Below, piece by piece: positions 1 through 5,133 of a stretch of DNA of 6,749 bases. The DNA is taken from the NCBI GenBank assembly GCA_937924895.1, contig CALEYP010000025.1, positions 1-6,749 of the forward strand, in the 5' to 3' direction. Each line of letters starts with the position of its first letter. The stretch's first letter is position 1. A program made the position numbers and the translations under genes. The DNA is from an uncultured Alphaproteobacteria bacterium (lineage in GTDB: Bacteria; Pseudomonadota; Alphaproteobacteria; Puniceispirillales; Puniceispirillaceae). The notes beneath the pieces were generated by a model. That model ran no database searches. It was not told where the DNA came from and worked only from the letters and a program-made list of their open reading frames with translations.

Positions 1-21
1 GGGGCGTTTTGTTAGTTTTAT

Positions 22-26
22 GGAGG
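22..26 (+). promoter_or_regulatory. Shine-Dalgarno site that sets the rplM start
   Basis: A perfect GGAGG lies 5 nt before the ATG at 32. It overlaps the upstream in-frame ATG at 20, so that ATG is very unlikely to be the start. No promoter is visible in the few bases upstream; it would lie outside the window. Confidence 0.8.
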
Positions 27-31
27 GTTCT

Positions 32-499
32 ATGCCTTTGCCAAAGACATATGTAGCAACACCAAAAGATATCCAAAAAGATTGGATCGTGGTGGATGCT
101 GAAAATGTTGTACTTGGTCGCTTGGCCTCATTGATTGCGATGCGTTTGCGTGGCAAGCACAAGCCAACTTATACACCAAACATGGATTGCGGTGATCACG
201 TGATTGTTATCAACGCTGAGAAAGTAAAGCTGAAGGGCAATAAGCGTACACAAAAGACGTATTATTGGCATACTGGCTATCCTGGTGGGATTAAATCACG
301 CACAGCTGATAAGATCCTTGATGGTCGTTTCCCTGAGCGTGTTATCCAAAAAGCTGTTGAGCGCATGATTCCACGTGGCCCATTAGGTCGCCGTGCCATG
401 ACACATCTTCATGTTTATGCTGGCAATCAGCACCCGCATGAAGCACAGCAGCCTGCAACACTTGATGTTGCAGCTATGAACGACAAGAATGTGAGGTAA
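32..499 (+). CDS. rplM: 50S ribosomal protein L13
   Basis: Structural protein of the large ribosomal subunit that binds 23S rRNA early in assembly. The 155-residue product is of family length and carries L13 signatures along its whole length: DWIVVDAENVVLGRLAS (residues 17-33), the Lys/Arg-rich RGKHKPTYTPN segment (40-50), YYWHTGYPGGIK (77-88), and RMIPRGPLGRRAMTHLHVYAG (111-131) followed by HPHEAQQP (134-141). An in-frame ATG at 20 would add four residues, but GGAGG at 22-26 lies 5 nt before the ATG at 32, which makes 32 the better start. The gene is followed 6 nt later by rpsI, the near-universal bacterial partner. The sequence is of alphaproteobacterial type. Identification is secure; only the start choice is inferred. 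Confidence 0.97.
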   Translation: MPLPKTYVATPKDIQKDWIVVDAENVVLGRLASLIAMRLRGKHKPTYTPNMDCGDHVIVINAEKVKLKGNKRTQKTYYWHTGYPGGIKSRTADKILDGRFPERVIQKAVERMIPRGPLGRRAMTHLHVYAGNQHPHEAQQPATLDVAAMNDKNVR

Positions 500-505
500 T
501 TAGCC

Positions 506-1000
506 ATGTCTGAAGAAAATCTGAATGAAGATAAGGCTGGCATGGCCGCTCTTGAGGCACTGTCAGATACAGCTGAGCAGGCACCTGCTGTTGTAGAACC
601 AAAAATTGATGAACTAGGTCGTTCCTATGCGACTGGTCGTCGTAAAAATGCATCTGCTCGCGTGTGGATTAAGCGTGGTTCTGGCCGCATGGTCGTGAAT
701 GGCAAAGAGTTGAATTCATATTTTGCGCGCCCAGTGTTGCAAATGCTTTTGGCTCAGCCATTTGAAGCTGTGGAGCGTGTTGGTGAATTTGATGTGATGG
801 CAACTGTTGTTGGCGGCGGTCTATCAGGCCAAGCCGGCGCTATCCGCCACGGTATTAGCCGCGCTTTGACTTATTTTGAACCTGGTCTTCGCCCAGCATT
901 GAAAGCTGGCGGCTTCCTCACACGTGACCCACGTGTTGTTGAAAGAAAGAAGTACGGCAAGGCAAAAGCCCGTCGTTCATTCCAGTTCTCAAAGCGTTAA
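506..1000 (+). CDS. rpsI: 30S ribosomal protein S9
   Basis: Structural protein of the small subunit; in the S9 family the basic C-terminal tail reaches the P-site tRNA. The 164-residue product has an acidic, Ala/Glu-rich N-terminal extension (about residues 1-34) that is longer than in E. coli S9 and typical of alphaproteobacteria. The S9 core follows: GRSYATGRRKNASARVWIK (38-56), YFARPVLQMLLAQPF (72-86), GGGLSGQAGAIRHGISRAL (103-121), and the tail LTRDPRVVERKKYGKAKARR ending in SFQFSKR. The start ATG is preceded by GAGG at 493-496, which lies inside the end of rplM, so the two genes share one message. A strong terminator follows 16 nt after the stop codon. Confidence 0.97.
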   Translation: MSEENLNEDKAGMAALEALSDTAEQAPAVVEPKIDELGRSYATGRRKNASARVWIKRGSGRMVVNGKELNSYFARPVLQMLLAQPFEAVERVGEFDVMATVVGGGLSGQAGAIRHGISRALTYFEPGLRPALKAGGFLTRDPRVVERKKYGKAKARRSFQFSKR

Positions 1001-1016
1001 GCTTTCTACATATTCC

Positions 1017-1047
1017 AAAAAAGGCTTGCTTCGGCAGGCCTTTTTTT
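1017..1047 (+). terminator. Rho-independent terminator after rpsI
   Basis: The stem GGCTTGC (1023-1029) pairs with GCAGGCC (1034-1040), with one G-U pair, and closes on a TTCG tetraloop (1030-1033) with the extra-stable C(UUCG)G closure. Six A residues (1017-1022) precede the stem and seven T residues (1041-1047) follow it, so the hairpin can extend by A-U pairs and would also read as a terminator on the opposite strand. It separates the ribosomal operon from the exporter gene. Confidence 0.93.
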
Positions 1048-1104
1048 ATGTCTGATTAATGAGTACAGTGTAGGCTGTCCTGCGTCTTCACGATTGATAA
1101 CATT

Positions 1105-1707
1105 ATGATTGAATTTGCTGCTGCTGTCTTTTTCCTTATTTTAACCCCAGGTCCTGGGGTGTTGTCTGCTGCCGGTGTCGGCGCAGGGTTTGGCTTTCGT
1201 GCAGGCTTTGGCTATGTATTCGGTTTATTTTTAGGAAATAACATCGTTGCAAGCTTTGTTATCTCAGGCCTCGCAGCTATCCTACTTGGCTATGAGCCGC
1301 TTCGGTTGCTTTTGATGGGACTATCCACCGCCTATCTCTTTTATCTTGCGATGCGTATCGCATTGGCTGGTGCGGATATTGGGTTTATGGCTGCAAAGCA
1401 TAATCCTGGCGTGAAGGATGGTATTATCTTACAGCTTATTAATCCGAAAGCCTATGCCGTGAGCACAGCACTTTTTACTAGCTTTGCATTTTATCCTACC
1501 AATTTCGCTCTAGAAATCATTGTGAAGCTTTTGATTTTCAATGTGATTTGGATACCGCTTCATCTCTTGTGGCTTTTTGCAGGGGTGCGTGTGCATCAAT
1601 TAGCTCTCTCGCCACAGCAAACAAAATGGGTCAATAAAGCGATGGCGGCTAGCCTTATGGCGGTAGTGATATTATCTGCATTATCTCTTGGCGCGGCCTC
1701 GTCATGA
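1105..1707 (+). CDS. LysE/RhtB-family amino-acid exporter
   Basis: Probable inner-membrane exporter of amino acids or related small molecules. The 200-residue product matches the usual length of the LysE superfamily and is hydrophobic throughout, with about six membrane segments (roughly residues 3-25, 34-60, 66-88, 110-131, 137-163 and 178-197). Family marks are the N-terminal TPGPGVL (14-20), a Gly-rich stretch (GVGAGFGFRAGFGYVFG, 24-40) and the NPKAY motif (113-117) before the fourth helix. There is no clear Shine-Dalgarno site before the ATG. The frame is closed by a stop at 1060, so little upstream extension is possible. Its TGA overlaps the start of the downstream acetyltransferase gene. 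No LysG-type regulator is adjacent. The transported substrate cannot be told from sequence; RhtB-type homoserine/threonine export is one option but unproven. Confidence 0.88.
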   Translation: MIEFAAAVFFLILTPGPGVLSAAGVGAGFGFRAGFGYVFGLFLGNNIVASFVISGLAAILLGYEPLRLLLMGLSTAYLFYLAMRIALAGADIGFMAAKHNPGVKDGIILQLINPKAYAVSTALFTSFAFYPTNFALEIIVKLLIFNVIWIPLHLLWLFAGVRVHQLALSPQQTKWVNKAMAASLMAVVILSALSLGAASS

Positions 1708-2162
1708 GTGAGATACGTCCTGCTTTTGCTAGTGATGCCCCCAGAATGAGGGAGATAGCCAAAGCGGCTTATGCCATCTATGTGGCTGAGATGGGCAAAG
1801 AGCCCGCGCCAATGGGCGCTGATTACGAGAGGCATATCAGCGAAGATCGCTGTTTTGTAGCAGTAAATGGCGCGCAAATTCTCGGATTTGTGGTCATTCT
1901 GGAAGAGAAGGGGGAGTGGTGGCTTGATAATATCGCTGTCGCACCGGACCAGCAGGCCAAAGGCATTGGCCGAGATTTACTTTTATATGCAGAAGCTCAT
2001 GTGGCTAATTATACCGATAGCCTTTCACTTTATACCAATGTGGTGATGCGGGCTAACGCTACCTGGTATCGCCGTATGGGATATAAAGATAGCCACCAAG
2101 CGGTGTGTGATGGCTATCATCGTTATTATTTCAAGAAAAACTTAGGCATCAGCAGCGAATGA
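1704..2162 (+). CDS. GNAT-family N-acetyltransferase
   Basis: Predicted to transfer an acetyl group from acetyl-CoA to an amine; the substrate is unknown. The 152-residue product is a single GNAT domain. Its N-terminus (EIRPAFASDAPRMREIAKAAY) has the usual first strand and helix. LDNIAVAPDQQAKGIGRDLL (residues 74-93) is motif A, with the CoA-pyrophosphate loop Q84-x-x-G87-x-G89. LYTNVVMRANATWYRRMGY (109-127) is the common C-terminal GNAT block in which an aromatic residue precedes the last strands. The start codon overlaps the exporter stop as ATGA, so the two genes are probably translationally coupled. This suggests, without proving, that the enzyme acts on the exporter's substrate or a related amine. 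The last 21 bp overlap the 3' end of the convergent hydratase gene. Confidence 0.88.
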   Translation: MSEIRPAFASDAPRMREIAKAAYAIYVAEMGKEPAPMGADYERHISEDRCFVAVNGAQILGFVVILEEKGEWWLDNIAVAPDQQAKGIGRDLLLYAEAHVANYTDSLSLYTNVVMRANATWYRRMGYKDSHQAVCDGYHRYYFKKNLGISSE

Positions 2163-2921
2163 AACTGATACAGAGCCTGCGCCCTCGATAAAGACATCGA
2201 CCTGAGAGCCTTTCGCAACGGGCACCATCGGGCCTAAAGACCCAGACAGGATGATATCACCTTCTTGGATTGGAACATTCATCGATACAAGTTGATTAGC
2301 CAACCATTTCAATGAATTAAGCGGAGACCCTAAGACATTTGCCGTGGCACCTTGTGCAACAGATTCCCCATCCACATGGATATCAGCGCGGGCAGTTGTT
2401 ACATCAAATTGGTCTAATGTTTGGGCTTTATGACCGATAACAAATTGTGAAGCAGAGACATTATCGGCGATGGCATCTACGCCTGTTACATTCCAATCAG
2501 CGATGCGTGTATTCGCAATTTCAATAGCTGGCACGACATAATCAATCGCACGCATCACATCAGCTGTAGAGATATTATCATGGTCCAGATCCACTCCCAT
2601 GATGAAAGCGATTTCAGCTTCAATTTTGGGTGCTGTAACTTGTTCAGCAGCAATGACGCCATTATGGGGAATATCCATAACGTCGAATAGCACGCCAGCC
2701 ACTGGGAATGTGACTCCCATGGCAGCTTGGGCGGTTGGATTTGTGAATCCTGCTTTACGACCAATCATGCGCTGGCCTCTCTCAAGACGAAGCTGATTAA
2801 AGGCAGCTTGTGTTTCATAAGCTGCCTGATAATCATCGGCAGGTAGGAGATCACGAACAGGTGTTGTGCCCTGATTGGCATCAAGTGCCTTCATAAGGTG
2901 CTGAGCAGCAGCAAGTGACAT
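2142..2921 (-). CDS. 2-keto-4-pentenoate hydratase-like protein (MhpD type, FAH superfamily)
   Basis: Predicted cytoplasmic hydratase of the fumarylacetoacetate-hydrolase superfamily. Enzymes of this type add water to 2-hydroxy-dienoates such as 2-hydroxypenta-2,4-dienoate in meta-cleavage pathways. The 259-residue product is family length and aligns by eye with E. coli MhpD along its length: PVRDLLP near residue 21, GRKAGFTNP (54-62), PKIEAEIAF (98-106), VVPAIEIANTRIADW (129-143), DAIADN (149-154) and GDIILSGSLGPMVPV (221-235). E101, E103 and E134 fit the metal-binding glutamates of MhpD (E106, E108, E139). The match is closer to MhpD than to HpaH, notably at GSLGPMVPV. AAAGGA lies about 7 nt before the ATG. 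No ring-cleavage, aldolase or aldehyde dehydrogenase gene is nearby, so the true substrate is open; related decarboxylases share this fold. Confidence 0.87.
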   Translation of the reverse strand: MSLAAAQHLMKALDANQGTTPVRDLLPADDYQAAYETQAAFNQLRLERGQRMIGRKAGFTNPTAQAAMGVTFPVAGVLFDVMDIPHNGVIAAEQVTAPKIEAEIAFIMGVDLDHDNISTADVMRAIDYVVPAIEIANTRIADWNVTGVDAIADNVSASQFVIGHKAQTLDQFDVTTARADIHVDGESVAQGATANVLGSPLNSLKWLANQLVSMNVPIQEGDIILSGSLGPMVPVAKGSQVDVFIEGAGSVSVSFAADA

Positions 2922-3037
2922 AACAAGGTCCTTTTCAAATTAAGGTGGAATTCGTATGGCGTCATCGCCAAGATGAGCTAATATAAAGTGATTTGCAGAT
3001 GCAGAGAAGTCACTTTCACGTTTAAGAGGCATATATT
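2922..3037. promoter_or_regulatory. Divergent intergenic region with inverted repeat (candidate operator)
   Basis: This 116-bp region lies between the divergent hydratase and racemase genes and must hold the promoters of both if each is transcribed alone. A perfect 7-bp inverted repeat, AAAGTGA (2985-2991) and TCACTTT (3010-3016), is separated by 18 nt. The left arm touches an AT-rich run (2980-2987) that could serve as TATATT on the minus strand (with a poor TTCTCT -35 at 3003-3008, 17 nt spacer) or as TATAAA on the plus strand. A smaller hairpin TGGCG-TCAT-CGCCA lies at 2957-2970. The promoter matches are weak, and the operator role is an inference from position and symmetry only. Confidence 0.35.
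3024..3029 (+). promoter_or_regulatory. Shine-Dalgarno site that supports the racemase GTG start
   Basis: AAGAGG lies 8 nt before the GTG at 3038. It supports this GTG as the start codon; the resulting N-terminus MKKLGIIGGMSW matches that of YgeA-type racemases. Confidence 0.75.
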
Positions 3038-3739
3038 GTGAAAAAATTAGGCATCATTGGTGGCATGAGCTGGCAAAGCACAACCACTTACTATCAACAT
3101 TTGAACCAATTAGTGGCGGCTGATAGAGGCGGACTTCACTCTTGTGAGTTGTTACTTTATTCTTTTGATTTTGCACGCATAGCGGCGTTGCAGGCTAACG
3201 CACAGTGGGAAGAAGCGACAGATGAGATGGTGTCAGCCGCCCGTTCTTTAAAGGCAGGCGGGGCAGATGCCATCATTATCGCCACAAATACAATGCATAA
3301 AATGGCAGAACAGGTGGAAGAGGCGACAGGGTTACCGTTGTTCCATATTGCTGATGCAACCGCTGATGCACTCAAACAAGCTGATTGTCACACACCCTTG
3401 CTTCTTGCGACACAATTTACGATGGAACAAGATTTCTATAAGGGCCGCCTCATAGATAAGCATCAGCTGCAAGTTGTAACACCTGATGAGGATGGACGTA
3501 CACTCATTCATGACGTCATTTATCATGAATTATGCCAAGGGGTCGTAAGCGACTCCTCTCGTGACCGCTACATTGCGGAAATTAATAATGTGGCGCAATC
3601 CCACCCGATTGATTCTGTGATTTTCGGTTGTACAGAGATTGGCCTGCTACTCTCACCATCAGATCATAGCCTACCACTTTTTGATACAACTGAGATACAT
3701 TGCCGTTATGCGTTAGCTGAGCTTGCAAAACTTAGATAA
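3038..3739 (+). CDS. Aspartate/glutamate racemase family protein (YgeA type)
   Basis: Predicted cofactor-independent amino-acid racemase of the Asp/Glu racemase superfamily, acting in the cytoplasm. The 233-residue product is family length and resembles E. coli YgeA throughout: LGIIGGMSWQST (4-15), GGLHS (31-35), the first active-site block ATNTMHK (82-88), FHIADAT (102-108), TMEQDFYKGRL (128-138), ELCQG (164-168) and the second active-site block FGCTEIGLL (196-204). In two-cysteine racemases each half supplies a catalytic Cys. Here the first position is T83 and only C198 remains, the same pattern as the E. coli L-aspartate/glutamate-specific racemase (Thr83/Cys197). The GTG start has AAGAGG 8 nt upstream. 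Substrate range is inferred; Asp and Glu are the likeliest. It is transcribed towards hom, but a 107-bp gap with no clear terminator separates them. Confidence 0.9.
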   Translation: MKKLGIIGGMSWQSTTTYYQHLNQLVAADRGGLHSCELLLYSFDFARIAALQANAQWEEATDEMVSAARSLKAGGADAIIIATNTMHKMAEQVEEATGLPLFHIADATADALKQADCHTPLLLATQFTMEQDFYKGRLIDKHQLQVVTPDEDGRTLIHDVIYHELCQGVVSDSSRDRYIAEINNVAQSHPIDSVIFGCTEIGLLLSPSDHSLPLFDTTEIHCRYALAELAKLR

Positions 3740-3815
3740 TCTGCTTCTCAAATATCCGTTGATGATTGAATATTTAACGGTCTTCTAGTAAGTTTCCTCC
3801 AACGAAGGATGAGCT

Positions 3816-3896
3816 GTGATGATGCAGCAACAAAAGGGATTTAGCTATGAAGACATGCCGTATCGCCATTGCTGGCTTAGGTGTTGTAGGGGCTGA
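3816..3896 (+). other. Possible short upstream ORF overlapping the hom start
   Basis: A 26-codon ORF begins GTG-ATG-ATG at 3816-3824, has AAGGA at 3805-3809 (6 nt before the GTG), and ends with TGA at 3894-3896. It overlaps the first 50 bases of hom in another frame. The peptide starts with two or three Met residues followed by QQQ and ends in a Cys/Arg-rich stretch. It has no run of Thr or Ile codons as expected for a classical threonine attenuator. It may be a chance ORF; the SD-like spacing and tandem start codons are the only support. Confidence 0.22.
3834..3839 (+). promoter_or_regulatory. Shine-Dalgarno site of hom
   Basis: AAGGGA lies 7 nt before the ATG at 3847 and fixes it as the hom start, giving an N-terminus that runs directly into the Rossmann-fold GLGVVG motif. 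The site lies inside the short out-of-frame ORF that begins at 3816, so ribosomes translating that ORF would pass over it. Confidence 0.8.
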
Positions 3897-5124
3897 GGTA
3901 GCTCGTCACCTCACATCACGCCAAGCTGACTTATCACTAAAAGCTGGCATGACATTGGAGCTTGTGGCCGTTAGCGCGCGCACCAAGGGTAAAGATAGAG
4001 GCTTTGATATGTCTTCTCTAATTTGGGAAGATGATCCTGTCGCGTTGGCGCGGCTTGATGATGTGGATTTAGTCGTAGAATTAATGGGCGGCTCTGAAGG
4101 GCCTGCCTTGGCGTTATGTAAAGCGGCTCTCGAAGCTGGCAAACATGTGGTGACAGCCAATAAGGCAATGGTCGCTCATCACGGCACGGAACTTGCAGCT
4201 TTGGCAGAGGCAAAGAATGTCCAAATTTGTTTTGAGGCTGCGGTTGCGGGCGGTATCCCCGCCTTAAAATCATTGCGCGAAGGGCTAGCAGCAAATGAAG
4301 TCAGTGCCGTGTCAGGCATTTTAAATGGCACTTGCAACTATATTTTATCTGAAATGGAAGAGACTGGCCGCGCCTTTGCAGATGTCTTGAAGGAAGCACA
4401 AGAAAAAGGATTTGCGGAAGCTGATCCGACATTTGATATTGAAGGTATTGATGCCGCGCATAAGTTAACAATCCTTGATGCCCTTGCGTTTGGACGTCAG
4501 CCTGATTTTAACCGTGTGTCAGTGACTGGCATCAGCCATATCTCAGATGAAGATATCTCCTTTGCTGCAGAATTAGGCTATCGCATCCGTTTGATTGGCA
4601 GAGCGAGCCGTGAAGGTGGTGCGACGGTGGCCCCTGTCTTGTTGCCAGAAAATAGTCAATTGGCGAAAGTGACGGGTGCCCTGAATGCTGTTCATTATGA
4701 GGCAGAGCCTGTTAATATTCTCTCAGCCATTGGACCTGGTGCCGGTGCTGGGCCAACCGCTTCTGCTGTATTGGCCGACATTCTTGATATTGCAAGCCAT
4801 CGTCATGCCGCGCCATTTGGTATGGCCGTGAGCCAACTTTCTGCCCCAGCTGGCAATGCTGGCGCAGATGATGCCACAGCCTATTATATCCGGATGATGG
4901 TAACCGATAAGCCAGGTGTGCTTGCCTCTGTCACAGAGATTTTAAAAGAAGAATCTATCTCAATCGAAAGCCTCATTCAAAAGGGACGTCATGACCAAGA
5001 CCCTGTGGCATTAGTGATGGTCACACATGAAGTCGCACCTTCAAAGGTCGCCACAGCATGTGAACGGTTAAGCCAATTAGAGTCTGTTGACGAGGTGTCT
5101 GTCTCTTTGCCTGTTCTGGCATAA
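3847..5124 (+). CDS. hom: Homoserine dehydrogenase with C-terminal ACT domain
   Basis: Catalyses NAD(P)H-dependent reduction of aspartate semialdehyde to homoserine, the branch step towards threonine and methionine. The 425-residue product has the standard order. First is a Rossmann nucleotide-binding domain with GLGVVG (10-15) and VELMGG (77-82). TANKAMV (103-109) follows, where K106 is the expected catalytic lysine. The substrate-binding and dimer region contains AGGIPALKSLREG (134-146), SGILNGTCNYILSEM (156-170) and AEADPTFDIEGIDAAHKL (190-207), with K206 the second conserved lysine. A C-terminal ACT domain begins at about residue 347 (YYIRMMVTDKPGVLASVTEIL). In other Hom proteins this domain mediates threonine feedback, which is likely but not proven here. 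This is the monofunctional form, without a fused aspartokinase. recJ starts 9 nt after the stop, so the two are probably co-transcribed. Confidence 0.97.
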   Translation: MKTCRIAIAGLGVVGAEVARHLTSRQADLSLKAGMTLELVAVSARTKGKDRGFDMSSLIWEDDPVALARLDDVDLVVELMGGSEGPALALCKAALEAGKHVVTANKAMVAHHGTELAALAEAKNVQICFEAAVAGGIPALKSLREGLAANEVSAVSGILNGTCNYILSEMEETGRAFADVLKEAQEKGFAEADPTFDIEGIDAAHKLTILDALAFGRQPDFNRVSVTGISHISDEDISFAAELGYRIRLIGRASREGGATVAPVLLPENSQLAKVTGALNAVHYEAEPVNILSAIGPGAGAGPTASAVLADILDIASHRHAAPFGMAVSQLSAPAGNAGADDATAYYIRMMVTDKPGVLASVTEILKEESISIESLIQKGRHDQDPVALVMVTHEVAPSKVATACERLSQLESVDEVSVSLPVLA

Positions 5125-5128
5125 GTGG
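5123..5128 (+). promoter_or_regulatory. Weak ribosome-binding site favouring the recJ start at 5134
   Basis: AAGTGG, one mismatch from AAGAGG, lies 5 nt before the GTG at 5134 and overlaps the hom stop codon. The other in-frame GTG, at 5125, has only pyrimidine-rich sequence upstream. This favours 5134, possibly helped by translational coupling from hom. Confidence 0.4.
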
Positions 5129-5133
5129 TTGAT

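Noticed and set aside
20..31. Upstream in-frame ATG of rplM at position 20.
   Set aside because: It overlaps the GGAGG that serves the ATG at 32 and has no ribosome-binding site of its own.
1048..1104. A promoter for the exporter gene in the 57-bp gap after the terminator.
   Set aside because: No convincing -35/-10 pair with proper spacing and no clear Shine-Dalgarno site could be picked out, although a promoter is needed somewhere after the terminator.
1596..1877. A 93-codon minus-strand frame spanning the exporter/acetyltransferase junction.
   Set aside because: Both sense genes are well supported and coupled by ATGA across this junction; the antisense product is low in recognisable content.
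3756..3780. CCGTT ... AACGG inverted repeat after the racemase gene, as a possible terminator.
   Set aside because: The stem is only 5 bp with a 15-nt AT-rich loop and no T-run follows, so it is too weak to call.
3740..3846. A SAM, SAM-II or threonine-linked riboswitch or attenuator upstream of hom.
   Set aside because: I found none of the conserved riboswitch sequence blocks, no terminator/antiterminator pair and no Thr- or Ile-rich leader; only the short ORF and SD sites stand out.
3906..4294. Two long minus-strand open frames (84 and 107 codons) inside hom.
   Set aside because: They are shadows of hom: the hom protein is intact and recognised across this stretch, the minus-strand products resemble no family, and they overlap each other in different frames.
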